Shown: positions 1 to 10,706 of the stretch, in pieces
Numbering within the stretch: position 1 is the stretch's first letter
How the letters are laid out: each line of letters opens with the position of its first letter
NCBI GenBank assembly: GCA_015227615.1
Contig: JAALGZ010000069.1
Location: forward strand, 60,647-124,646
Reading direction: 5' to 3'
DNA length: 64,000 nucleotides
Source: Labyrinthula sp. Ha
Lineage: Eukaryota; Sar; Bigyra; Labyrinthulida; Labyrinthulaceae
Notes under the pieces: model-generated
The model's input: the letters and a program-made list of their open reading frames with translations, nothing else
The model's database searches: none
Told to the model about the DNA's origin: nothing
Made by a program: the position numbers and the translations under genes

Positions 1-32
1 TGGTCTTCGGACAAACTTGAGATAAAACTATC

Positions 33-1397
33 CTAACAATTCTTAATACAAAACTCTTCTATCCTGTCAACAGCCTCTTTCAAAATTTCCTTTGGTGGTG
101 TGATAACCGCCCTAACATAATTATTCCCCTTAGAACCAAACAAATGCCCAGGCAAGAAAATTAAGTTTTGTTCATATTGAACCCTTTCAAAAAACTTCTT
201 TCCATCCCAGCCTTCTCCTTGAACTTGAATCATAACATACATAGCCCCTTCAGAAGGTAGTGCTCTCAATTTAATAGAGAACTTGTTTCTTTCAATCATT
301 TTATTAAACTCTTCTACGAAAAAGGAACCATTAGATTCCAAAGTTTTTGCTAACTCCTTTTTATGAACTACCATGTCTTGTGTATTAATCACCTGCTCAA
401 TCATCTTCTGTGTAATGGAATTTGGACCTAATATCACCATAGACAAGTTCTCAACACCTCTTCGTACATTCTCCAAATTTCCTTTTTCATACTCATTAAA
501 CACTATCCAACCTACTCTTAACCCAGGTGAGAGGAATTCCTTAGCTACCCCAGACATAGTAATCACATCAACTGCATATTCATACTTATCACGAATTTCA
601 GCAAAGGCATGGAACTTTCTTCCTCCGAAACAAATATCACCGTATATTTCATCTGTCACAATTGCTATTTGGTACTTTTCGCAAACAGCTAGGATATCTT
701 TAATTTCTTGCTCACCAAGTACAGTTCCAATTGGATTGGAAGGATTAGTAACAAGAATACAAGTAATGTTCTCATTTTGGTTCAGCTTATTTTCCAGGTC
801 TTCCACGTCAAAAGAAAAAGTACTCCTCTCATCATCAGGATTTGGTTCTTTTAAATTATAATAATCAACTTTGAACTCATTTGAGTTTAAAATAGTTGTA
901 TATAGTGGAAAACCAGGGTTTGGTAGTAAGATCTCGCTATTTTCTGATAAAAGTGATTTGAACAAGAGTTCAATTGCACCTGAACAACCTGATGTTAATA
1001 TCACGTCATCAAACAAAATTTTTCTTTTAAGATTTCGCGAATGAAACTTTGCAATCTCTTCACGTGTTGATTGAAAACCTACACTTGGGGGATAACAATA
1101 GTTCTTTGGGTTTTTCACAACTTCTGAAAGAGAATCTATAACGCATTTAGGGGGTTCCAAGTTTCCAAAAACAGTGGGATCACCAATGCTCAAAGGTAAA
1201 GCGGGTTTATTTGAAGATGCTTTGGGCACTGAGTTCATAACAACTCTGATATAATTCTGAGTCCTTTCAGCAAAAGGAGAAATGGGAAATTTTCTATTTC
1301 TATTGATCTCCAGTTCATCCAGTCCTTCGCAGGAAGAGCTTGATATTTCCGAAGTGGACGTAACAGACTTAGGTGAGTGCGATTTGTTTTTGGTCAT
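33..1397 (-). CDS. tyrosine aminotransferase-like PLP enzyme
   Basis: The 454-aa product is a class I/II (fold type I) aminotransferase, which transfers an amino group between an amino acid and a 2-oxo acid using pyridoxal phosphate. The closest family by motif is tyrosine/nicotianamine aminotransferase: IGDPTVFGN at about residue 71, YPPSVGFQSTREEIA at 102, NPSNPIGT at 218, TDEIY with the cofactor-binding Asp at 249, and SGVAKEFLSPGLRVGW with the predicted Schiff-base Lys286. YVRAVI near the C-terminus carries the likely substrate-carboxylate Arg429. The first ~35 residues are Ser/Thr-rich and low-complexity, with no clear targeting signal. Length fits the family. The gene is intronless, and its ATG faces the zinc-knuckle gene across a 517-bp divergent spacer. 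Family assignment is firm. Substrate is inferred from motifs only, and an alanine or aromatic aminotransferase role is possible. Confidence 0.9.
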   Translation of the reverse strand: MTKNKSHSPKSVTSTSEISSSSCEGLDELEINRNRKFPISPFAERTQNYIRVVMNSVPKASSNKPALPLSIGDPTVFGNLEPPKCVIDSLSEVVKNPKNYCYPPSVGFQSTREEIAKFHSRNLKRKILFDDVILTSGCSGAIELLFKSLLSENSEILLPNPGFPLYTTILNSNEFKVDYYNLKEPNPDDERSTFSFDVEDLENKLNQNENITCILVTNPSNPIGTVLGEQEIKDILAVCEKYQIAIVTDEIYGDICFGGRKFHAFAEIRDKYEYAVDVITMSGVAKEFLSPGLRVGWIVFNEYEKGNLENVRRGVENLSMVILGPNSITQKMIEQVINTQDMVVHKKELAKTLESNGSFFVEEFNKMIERNKFSIKLRALPSEGAMYVMIQVQGEGWDGKKFFERVQYEQNLIFLPGHLFGSKGNNYVRAVITPPKEILKEAVDRIEEFCIKNC

Positions 1398-1914
1398 TTT
1401 TAAATTTTGATTTTATTTGAAATGTGTTATTGTCTCCAAGTGCGTTTTGGTCTTGTTTATGTATTCCTAGGGTGTTTTGATAAAGACGAAGATGTTCTTC
1501 AACCTCCTGAACGTTACGCGGACTTTTCGGTTTTTAACGGAAAACTCTTGTGCAACCAGTGAGAAATCTCAAACAGTGTCACAGTATAATACCAGTAATA
1601 AATATTCAATTAATATACTCATAGTATTAGCATTTTATATTCATAATACCGGTAATAAGTGTTGATAGAAAAAGCACGGTACCGTATTCTCGACTCGATT
1701 CCTAGATTCGGTTGATTGTTGATAGAACAGATTCTATATTTTGAAGCAATATATATATCTACAACTGCGAAATTTGGTAGGATTTTATGTGCTGAATCAC
1801 ACTAGATTTTGAAGGAAGTTGCAAAGGAAAAGCTTCAGAAATTGAAATTAAGTTGTTAAGAAGCTTGTTCCAAATTTAGAAGAAGTGATTGATTAGAAAG
1901 AAAAGCGAAAAGCA
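1398..1914. promoter_or_regulatory. divergent intergenic promoter region
   Basis: This 517-bp spacer lies between the two start codons, so it should hold both promoters. A TATA-like run AATATATATATC sits at about 1748-1759, some 155 bp upstream of the zinc-knuckle ATG. A TTAACGG motif occurs at about 1537; the same AACGG/CCGTT core recurs upstream of the kinase and coiled-coil genes. Two similar AT-rich stretches containing ATACCAGTAATAA and ATACCGGTAATAAG lie at 1589-1660. The short ORF here has no recognisable features. Confidence 0.45.
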
Positions 1915-2256
1915 ATGAACGACAAGACATGTTACAACTGCGGTGAACCAGGTCACATTTCACGTGATTGTATGCAAAACCAGGGAGCTAACCAAAACAC
2001 TTGTTACAACTGTGGACAGCCAGGTCATTTTTCTCGTGAGTGCCACCAGAACCAGAACACGTGCTACCAGTGTGGTGGAGTAGGACATTTCGCCAGAGAA
2101 TGCCCTTCGCAGAGAGGAAGTGGAAATTCTGTTAAGTGCTACAACTGTGGTAAGTATGGACATATGTCTAAAGAATGCAGATATGAAGAGCAGGCGCAGA
2201 GGTGTTATAATTGCCAGGAAACAGGACATATTGCAAAGGAATGTCCTGCTCACTAG
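1915..2256 (+). CDS. CNBP/Gis2-type CCHC zinc-knuckle protein
   Basis: The 113-aa protein consists almost entirely of five CCHC zinc knuckles (C-x2-C-x4-H-x4-C) at residues 6-19, 30-43, 50-63, 75-88 and 97-110. Each follows the pattern CYxCxxxGHxx+(D/E)C, with polar linkers rich in Asn/Gln. This is the layout of CNBP, yeast Gis2 and related single-stranded nucleic-acid-binding proteins, which act in the cytoplasm on mRNA translation and in the nucleus on G-rich DNA. Family members have 5-9 knuckles, so this is a short but complete form. It has no RGG box, which animal CNBP has between its first two knuckles. The gene is intronless and ends with TAG. Retroviral-type Gag knuckles are an unlikely alternative because no matrix or capsid sequence accompanies them. 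Confidence 0.93.
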   Translation: MNDKTCYNCGEPGHISRDCMQNQGANQNTCYNCGQPGHFSRECHQNQNTCYQCGGVGHFARECPSQRGSGNSVKCYNCGKYGHMSKECRYEEQAQRCYNCQETGHIAKECPAH

Positions 2257-4099
2257 GAGAGGTTAAGTGGCTAACTTAGTATTCTATTCAGAGTTTCACT
2301 TTTTTAATGTAGGTTGATTCGTTGTCTATGATTTTGGGCATGGGAAAACTATTGCTTTGGAAACGAAGGAGTTTGAACTTTTTCTGATTAAATGCTTTTG
2401 TTCTTTTTACTAACCCCGCGGTTGAGAAAGAGTTAGATGCTTTGATTACGCTTAATTATTCTGCTGTTTCTAACACTGTTATCACTCTCATACATCATCA
2501 TTCGATTTATCTATGGATATACGTAAGAAAAAAACTACTATCCACTGTAATAGAAACTTAAAGCTTCAATAATATGGTGAAACAGTTACTACTCAGTAGT
2601 AGTTTGAAAGGATTGCGTCAAGGAGAAAAAGATTTTTTCATGTAGAAGAATTTCTGTCTTCATATACAATTTATTGCAAGGGCATTGAGTAAATGCAGAT
2701 AATTGCTAAGTTTTAGAAAAAAGCTTTGATAAGAATCTTTATGCACTTTTATGGACGAGCCTTCTTCACTCTCAACAAGAAAAAAATATTTGAATGTTTC
2801 TCAAATAACTTTTTCTATGCTTGTAATTAGAAATAATTATTCTCATAATTTGTATGATCTATGTTAGTTTAGAAAAGAATACTGTTTGAGAGCGAGATGC
2901 TTTGTTGTTTAACAAATCTATTGTTCAAGAAGCACTAGTATTCACAGAAATAGCTTTATACCTCTTCAAGTATTTTGCAAGAAAAGTAGAATGGAGATAA
3001 GATTAAATCTCTTAGTCCAATAAAGAGTAGAAAGATATTTGAATATATTAAGAAGTTTGAGTGATTTTGTTGGGTTTTTTATAGTAGAAGCGTAAGATAA
3101 CTTTGGTAGGAATGCAACGAAACTGTTTCCCTTGCAAGCTACTGGAATATTGCCAAAAAAGAAACTACTATCAAGTTGGAAACAAGAGATATTCCTTGAT
3201 ATAATGTTTTTCCTTCATGCCACTAAATATAAACTTTGATTAAGGCTCCAACATTAGATCTTTAGTAGACAGTTTGTACGTTTCGTGAATGCCCCGATCT
3301 GGTGGTGTCAGTCTTAGTAGAATAGATTCATTACCATATCAATCCTAAATACTTGTACAAGATATATAGATTCTGCAAAGTTTATCAATTTCAAGAAGAT
3401 TAATTTAGTTTAACTCAAGGCAGCAAATTCAAATGGTATTGAGCACTTTTCTATCTGTATTTTTCAACAGGGACGGGAATTGAGAGTCGAGAAATCGGGC
3501 TTTGTCAAAAGGTCTTGAGAATCGAGAAAGTATTAAGAGTATTCTTAAGGTTCCAGCAAGAATCAAGAAGGGATTAAGTTTCGAGAGTTCTCGTATTTCT
3601 CGTTTGGTCAAATTTCTAAGAGATATGGAATTTTGCGAACCAAACATTAAGTAAAAAAAAACAGGTATAGAAATGCCAGAAAAGAGGAAAAACTTGCAGA
3701 GTTAAAAAAACTATAATATTTTGTCTTGTTTGTCTTCACTTTTAGTTAGTGAAGACCTTGCATGGACAGAATAGTGTCAAATGAAGTGTATACTGATGTA
3801 TTGAGCTTAGATAGAGCAACAATGTAGCAACTTTTAATAAATAGGCCTCGTATAGTTTAATTAAGCTAAGTAGAGCGCTGATACGATTGATTCATTACTT
3901 GAGCTGAAAACAAACTTTTCCATAATTATTGCTCCCTTGTGGTTGAGACTTTTCTTAGAAGAAAGATCTAGTTTAACATTTATAGTTGAAGTATTAACTG
4001 GGAAAAGAATTCTCCGGAAAATCTCCCTAGATATAAATATTGCTAACATCAAGCGTATTTCTAAGTTGTCTGCTAGTTGATATCTCTGACAATGCCAAT
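2257..4099. other. gene-free AT-rich stretch
   Basis: I see no convincing gene here. Positions 3466-3610 hold a degenerate run of GAGAATC/GAGAGTCGAGAA-type words on both strands, resembling runs at 43.4 and 63.8 kb. The remainder is AT-rich with frequent stops in all frames. Confidence 0.5.
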
Positions 4100-6170
4100 A
4101 AAAATAAGAATAGAGTGATACCAAAAAGTAGGAGAATTTAATAACAAGTTTAACTTAGAGTTGGAGCACTTGAGTACGACCTTTAAAAAGTTAGTTTTTT
4201 CCTTTTTAAAATGATACCAAATACGTTTTATAAAAATAAGATTAAGGTACTTAACTTGTAAAAACAAAAATATCACATTTTTTCCATAAATACGTCAGAA
4301 AAACGACCACATAACGACTTTTTTCAAAAACTAAATACGTAAATCTTCTTAAATTTAATTTGGCCTTCACGCCAATTTATATGTGCTCTTAAGTGTTTTA
4401 TCATATGTAAAAGTTAAAAAAACATGTATTTCTATATAAGAATTTGCAATAATATGATAGAGATCTGTATAATAAAAACCAATAAAAACTTCAAACTTTA
4501 AATTTTTCTTCTTTAAGTTACTGGAAATTGGTTCTAAATAATGTTAGAGTCAAAGTTCTTGATATTTGTCCCATTAGAAGTTCAGTTTTGGCTATTTTAA
4601 AGTTGAGTTTGGAGTAAAATCAAATTAATCAAAATAACTTTTGATCAGACTAATAGGGGAATTCTTGGAGTCTCCTCGAACAAAACTCGGAGGTACCCTA
4701 AATCATCAATATCTCTGGGTGACTACCATTTCTCAGGATGTTTTGTTACTTGGTATCACCCATTCAGGAATATTTGACCTTTACGAGTATCCTTTTTCAG
4801 AGTTTCTGAGATCATGGAAATAGGATATATTGTTAGGAAGTCTATACAGAATACTCCAATTCCCAAACAAAATATTTTTTAGACCTAAATTCACCCATTC
4901 TATTGACTGGTGAGGTCTGTTTGAGCTCTAGACGAGTATTTCTAGAGGTATTACACGGATTGAAGTTGATGAAAATAGCATTTTACGCCAATATCGACTT
5001 TTCTTAAAAAAAATAATAAAAGTATTCCAAAATACAGATATAAAGCTTACAGGCGTGTTTCTTAGTTGTTGGCGGCTCCCTAGTATAAAAGTTTAGGGGA
5101 TCTTAGCAAAACTGCGTGATTTCGTATTTTCAGATGTGCAGATTTTCAACACTTGACTTTTCTGAGTGAAGTTTACCTTAATTATCGTTAACTAGAGAAG
5201 AAAAATCCTGATAAATGATTTGAGAAGCTTAATATGATGAATTCTTAGGGTTTGAGAAGAATCAGATCATCTATAGAGTCGTTCTTCGTTATGTTGCATT
5301 TGAATGTATGTTTCTTTAGAGATCTGTAAATTTAGCGAAAAGAACCCTTAGAATTAACCGTTTTTAGGGTTTAAAGTACTCTTTCTTACCAAATACCTTG
5401 ACAAAATACATGGTTGGAAAGGCTTTTTTAATTTGAAACATGTTGTGGGTGATATTATTATATTTGAGGAAGATTTCGTGACAAAAACTAGCAAGTACTA
5501 TATGCGTTATTTTCAGTAATCATGGTTTTTTTATATTTTATATTGTTTTAATCCTCTAAATTTTTATGTGTGTAAATACTAGGTTTAGTTTGAAATTTGT
5601 TTTGACCTTTGTGGAAAAGTTGAAAAGGTACTGTTGATTATATGGCCATTATACTGCATCTTCGAAAGAATCATTGATAAAGTTTTCACCACCCAGTAAT
5701 AACAAGAGCCATAAAGCACTGATACTTACTACTAGACTTAATTTGAATACAAGAGCTAACCTTGAAAGTTTACAAAGGTGGTGCAACCTTTTTCTTCTTT
5801 GTTTTCTGGTCGATAAAAAATGAATGAGCTATATTTTTGTGTTATTCAGTGTTCTACATGAATTTATTCTTATCAAATCCTATATTATCTTATATAGCAA
5901 GAAGGATATTTAAAAGCATTTTCCAAAAAACATATGGTTTTCATAACCCGAAGAATTGCTGAGAAATGAACTCTGCAATTATTTCGTATTTCACCCAAAA
6001 TACAGGTTAACCTGAAAAGAATAGAATAGAAAAGGCTCCCCCAGTGCTCTTTTAAAAAAGCATACAGTATCCGTTTGATATTGCCCAGGGATTAAGTCTC
6101 ATATGTTGAAATAATACTTTAATAAAAAATTAAACAAGGTATAAAAGAAACATAAATATCACTTTACAAT
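4100..6170 (+). repeat. dispersed repeat, copy A
   Basis: This ~2.1-kb stretch matches the reverse complement of about 55072-57130 (copy B). By eye the copies are roughly 75-80% similar over most of their length and broken by small indels. Matching landmarks include AAAAAGTAGGAG near 4125, GTGATTTCGTATTTTCAG near 5118, a Trp-Lys-Gly-Phe-Phe-coding stretch near 5410, and GGTGCAACCTTTTTCTTC near 5780. Inside it, 4724-4923 is identical base for base to 56315-56514. The short ORF 4641-4823 ends inside that identical block. I do not recognise a transposase or reverse transcriptase. This copy has no visible terminal repeats, so it may be a fragment of a larger mobile element. Confidence 0.8.
4724..4923 (+). 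repeat. 200-bp perfectly conserved core, copy A
   Basis: Every base of this block matches the reverse complement of 56315-56514, while the flanking repeat differs at roughly one base in four or five. The identity begins inside a 60-codon ORF, crosses its TAG stop and continues about 100 bp beyond it. Constraint on that peptide therefore cannot be the whole cause. Recent gene conversion or a functional non-coding element are the two obvious explanations. Confidence 0.85.
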
Positions 6171-7946
6171 AGTAAATATTTAAAATATGCGGAGACACAA
6201 GCTCTAAGCATATTTTAAGTTACTCAAAGTAAAGTTAAAAACAGCTCCTGCCAAAACAGAGTATTTTAAGTATTTTAGGGTCTTAATTGATTTTAAAAGA
6301 CGAAGTATAGGATAATAAAAATCACTATTACTAAACCCAATATGAAGTGGTAATTCTTGGTATGATTTTCGGATTTTAAAACATACATAAGCCATGGTTA
6401 ACTTTATGAAAAACTTAACCCTCTTTCTTTATTGCCTAGAAAATTAAGAAAAACTTTCGAATGATATGATTTAGATTTGGTGAAAATAAGTTTAAATCTA
6501 GATACAAAAATTTTTATATGATGACCATTTGGGATCAGAAAGGCCCCGAGTTCAATTTAGAGGGAAAGGCCCTAGCAAGAGTCCCGAAATAATGAACAGA
6601 ACAGCCAAGCAACCATCAAATGCGCCCGTGGAGCGCATCTCTTTGGATGTGGTAACGGAATAAAATAGAGTCGGCCCAAAAATGTTCACGAAATCAAGAG
6701 AGCCTCGAGAAATGGCCAAGATGAGAGATCTGGAAAATGTCATAAGACAAGAATCAAGAGTAGAACTTTGAACCTCCCGAAAAAATTCGGAAGTATTGCT
6801 GTGATCCCATCCCCGCTTTCCTAGCCCTTCGTGAAAGGTAATGTTATGTGCTGCTGTATTTTTTTCTGATTCGTTCATCTTTGTTTTATATAGAGCACCA
6901 GGGTGTCATAACTCCAGATATGTTAAACAATCAGAAACGAGTAAGGTTAAAACAAATCTACTTACTAGCAAGCGGCAAAAAATTACGAAAATGGATCTAA
7001 AACTTCTTGAGAGAAATGTCGTTTGTCAAGTGTTATACCTGGAAAACTTTATGCACGCTAAGTTGGTACAGAAATCTCCCAAATATCACTTGGTTCGTTT
7101 ATATTTTCTAATAAATAAATTTACTATCACAGAATTTTCACTACATAAATTTCTCTTTTTGGCCTCGGAATTTTATAAACTATTAACGAACGTAGATATA
7201 TACAGCCCAAAAGTTTAATTGAGCTCTTATTAAATATAGTATATCGCTAGATTTAAAGAGTGAATATATTCATATTGTTGCCTTAACACAGAAACATTAA
7301 GAATCTTAGTTTTCTATCAGATACTGTTTGTATGCTGTCATAAAAAGTAAGAGAAAATATTAGGGTAAGATTAATACATACTACGTCAAATCATTATTAC
7401 AGCTAGTTGTAGGCATATTTTTTTGAAATACGTTAATTACAAGACAGATGCTTATTTTTACTACGTATTTTTTTCATGGAAAATAATCATTTAAGCTTTT
7501 TAGCCACACTATAGCAGCTCAATAAATAGCTTTTTCTCATCAGTTTGTAGACTTTCCTTCGAAATGAAATCGCAATATATATATATAATATAGCCGAAAC
7601 TTTCGAACGAGAATTTATATTTATCATATTTAAACTATTATGTCATATGACACCCTTACTGCATGAATAAAAATTGGTGGAAGTCAATTAATTTGTAGGA
7701 AGTATTTATTAGCCCAATTTGCAAAAGTCTGCTACAATAGAACACAACCATTAACTGCATTTGTTAGTTGTTGCCTACCTAAGAGATGTACACTAGTGGG
7801 AAAAGTAACAGAAAATCCCCAAAAAATTTATGTGGAAGTCGGGATAAGTACAAATTCAAAATTTTCAACATATATTCTGCCGTTTTGAACTCTCTTGCAT
7901 ACACAAAAGTGTAGAACTTAAGATAAAATGAAGAGATTTTGGCTTT
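6171..7946. other. gene-free stretch with a less AT-rich patch
   Basis: No gene could be supported. Positions 6541-6850 are distinctly richer in G+C than their surroundings and open in two frames, on opposite strands. Neither frame resembles a family I know, so this may be the remnant of an inserted element. The rest is AT-rich, with an (AT)n run at 7575-7590. Confidence 0.4.
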
Positions 7947-8165
7947 ACATAAGAGTTTCATATGAACGATCAACAGTTACTAATCTTGGCAGAGAAAGTT
8001 ATTAATACAGAAAAATATCAAACCAAGTTTTGGTGGTTTTTATTTATGAGCATATGTCCTGATGAACATGTCATTGGCGCCTACTTGAGGCTGGCTAATA
8101 AGAGTAATGAAGTAAGTTTCATCAGCATTAAATATCTGAGGACTCTAAAGCCCATTGATGGTTGA
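7947..8165 (+). pseudogene. possible GT14 (core-2/I-branching type) glycosyltransferase relic
   Basis: A 67-codon frame beginning at 7962 reads like one conserved segment of family GT14 glycosyltransferases. It has QQLLILAEKVINTEKY, matching the family's 'Q-W-x-x-L-x-R-x-x-A' helix, then CPDEHVIGAYL, matching the family's 'C-(I/V)-PDEH-Y' motif, then a short SNEVSFISI-type strand. Family members are 300-450 aa, and nothing upstream or downstream continues the domain in any frame I read. I therefore call it a fragment of a dead gene. The PDEH motif and its spacing are seen directly; the family link is inference from memory of the motif. Confidence 0.4.
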
Positions 8166-8339
8166 GTAATCGGCTGTTAGCCAAGATAATCTAATAGATT
8201 CATTGACCAACCTTTCTCTCCGCAAAAATTTTCTCTGAAGGAAAAGCGTGAACATTGCATGAATAAATAACTAGTATACCAGCACTAGACATCGGATTTG
8301 ATAAAAATTATTCATACATTTTTGATAATTGTTTTGGCT

Positions 8340-8850
8340 CTGATTATCAATTGATTATCAGAATAAGGATGGGCTTTGTGAATCCGTTTTAATTTATCTA
8401 AAATTTGACAAATATTTTCCGTACGGTATTAAAACCTTTAAAAACAGACCACGTGACATTGGAATAATCCGGTAATAGGATGTGGGTAGGCGATGTGGCT
8501 AATTTTTGAAGCGTTGCATACGGTGAAAAAATGAAATAAGGGTTTCTCATCATTTAGCCCAACGTCGTGTGGCCAAATTCATTTTTTATAATCAATTGAT
8601 TATCAATGATCAATTCAAAATGGCTGGGGAATTATCAGAATCAAGCAGTACGAAACATTTGGGAAAAATTTTTATTGTTGAGTTATCAATAAATCGAGTT
8701 CGATCCTTAACCACAACATAAATGCCTCCGTTATGAAAAGAATTCTCAAGAATAAAATAATTTTTATTTGAACACTGATCATGAAGGAGTCGGAGATCTT
8801 AATTACTATTAATAGATTTCCCTTATGATGATAGATTGATTATCAATAAT
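8340..8850. repeat. recurring TTGATTATCAA palindromic motif
   Basis: The word ATTGATTATCA occurs at about 8350, 8595 and 8830, spaced about 240-245 bp apart, and at 8588 it forms the perfect palindrome ATAATCAATTGATTAT. After the second and third copies a loosely similar GGCTGGGGAATTATC/TGCTGGGCGATATC stretch follows, which suggests a decayed ~240-bp tandem repeat. A related ATTGATTATTAAT occurs at about 14060. No coding potential was seen. Confidence 0.45.
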
Positions 8851-9774
8851 GAATCATGACTGCTGGGCGATATCTTAGAAACAGTTAATGAGAATAAGTA
8901 AGAAACAGAATTTACCAATAAATTAGCAACATACTTTTTTTGAGAAAAAGTCCCAAAGGATGGGACTATTTATTAGAGTTTCAACTAATGACTGGTCATT
9001 AATGATCACTTTCATGGAAGTAGGCTCTTTAGAGATCTGGCCAGTTACAGAAAGCCTTAACAACTAGAGAGGATATCTGCCTTTTTTTGGTTATCTATAT
9101 CGTTGCCATGTTAAATGTTCGGTGAAGGGAAGATCCTTTCTGTTCCGGCAAAAGTGGTTACTTAAGTTGTAAGATTATTCTAATGCTAGAACTTTATTAT
9201 AATCAGCTGGAAATGGGGACACACAAAATATCACAAGTAATGCAAGTAGAGAGCTAATTATACAGAAACATGGAAAAACACCCATGATGCCAAGTTATAA
9301 GCCACTTCATTCAAGCTGGTACTTTCTTCGGGTTAATAGTGGACTATCGGGTTTGAGGTAAGAGAGGCATATAAACTTGCTGTGTTTACTCCTAGTAAGT
9401 TTTTTGTGTTGCATATGCGATTGCAAGATTCTTTTCCTAGTTCAGTAATTGGATAAACACTACCTACTTGAAACCTAACCCATTATTTTCTCTTGTACTC
9501 TTCTGAATTAATCCATTTTAGACAGCAAGGTAATAATCTATGACACCTTGGAGAAGTTAACAGGACAGATTACTCAATTTGACCTGATTAAAAATCGTTG
9601 ACGATTACTTTTAAACCAAAAAGCACTCCTTGCTTTTAGCCAAATAATTCATGGAATACATATGCAAGATAATAGTCCTTTGCAATATGGCCTGGTATAC
9701 TATTATTTTGATTATTTTTAGGGAACTCCTGGAAATGAAGCTACAGAGAGAGTCAAGGCTAGTCTGATGCATAT

Positions 9775-10485
9775 CTAATCAAAAGGCTGAGAGCAAAATG
9801 CACACTCCTTAACATGTTTGCAAAAATAAAATTCTTTCTTGAGCTGCAAGAGCTCTTTTCTGGACTTTGTCATGTCTGCTACAAAAGCTCTATATTCTAC
9901 CCCCGTTAGTCTCTTATTCTTCAATAGCATTTTGTTTGTCTTGTGCACATTTTCCTTAGCTCTATGGCTGCGAATCTTTTCTCTAATCCAAAACTTTAAC
10001 ATCTCTGGGTCTTCTTTGACTCCAGAATTAAACTTCCTAGTGAGGTTGTTGCATCGAAGGCAGACTTCATAATCTTCACCCAGATTGATATCCAGACAGA
10101 GACTTAATTCGTAGTCTGCAAGGTTATCAGTACTTATTTCCTGTTGATGCAGGTAAGTCATCTTCCTCAAACAATAAAACTCCCATGCTATGAATATTTT
10201 CTTCTTGCGATCACGGTGCCTTATAATTAATATATCTTTAGACTCATTTTGTTTCTTTAGTACACTGCCTCTGTGTATGGGGGTGCCATTTTGAAAAGAC
10301 CAAGAAGGATCCCTTTCATGACTACAAAAATCGCACTTGGAGGTCAAGCAAGGTTGGACCTGCCCTTTTTCACAAAGCTCGCAGCACCAGTTCATTTCTT
10401 CTCTTTCCTTTTCCCATTTTAGTAACAGCTGTCTCAATGAATCATGTTTTTTCTTGGTTTCCTCCTTTCTTTTCATCTTTAACAA
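9775..10485 (-). CDS. hypothetical Cys-pair (zinc-binding?) protein
   Basis: I do not recognise this 236-aa protein. Residues 1-32 are highly basic and helical. Cys pairs follow: CCELC at about 34-38, then CLTSKCDFC at about 46-54, a spacing compatible with a zinc ribbon or a RING-like half-site. A further pair, CLRC, lies near residue 142, and the C-terminus carries CKHVKECAFC (about 223-232). The regions between are charged and helix-rich, with many Lys, Glu and Arg. No signal peptide or membrane segment is visible. The length of open frame and the ordered cysteines support a real gene. It lies 221 bp downstream of the kinase on the same strand. A nucleic-acid-binding or scaffolding role would be a guess. 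Confidence 0.7.
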   Translation of the reverse strand: MLKMKRKEETKKKHDSLRQLLLKWEKEREEMNWCCELCEKGQVQPCLTSKCDFCSHERDPSWSFQNGTPIHRGSVLKKQNESKDILIIRHRDRKKKIFIAWEFYCLRKMTYLHQQEISTDNLADYELSLCLDINLGEDYEVCLRCNNLTRKFNSGVKEDPEMLKFWIREKIRSHRAKENVHKTNKMLLKNKRLTGVEYRAFVADMTKSRKELLQLKKEFYFCKHVKECAFCSQPFD

Positions 10486-10706
10486 TCACTCAGAATAAAG
10501 GAGACGTATCTTAATAGAAACAAACACAGATTTCTACCAGGCAGCTTAAGGTTAGAAAAATACTCTACTCAATTAAATAGTACTTATCTCAAGAGAACCA
10601 ACTCCACTTATTATATCCTCCATGTAGTCACACAAAAACAAAAATAAACCAATGACAGACCTACCTAGACAGTAACACATTGCGCATCCATAACTCGCCT
10701 TATAAA

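Noticed and set aside
4641-4823. 60-codon ORF with a near-identical partner at 56415-56597
   Set aside because: The shared peptide follows from nucleotide identity that continues past its stop codon, so conservation does not show coding.
6552-6878. 108-codon minus-strand ORF
   Set aside because: It lies in a less AT-rich patch where long frames arise easily. The opposite strand is also open and neither matches a family.
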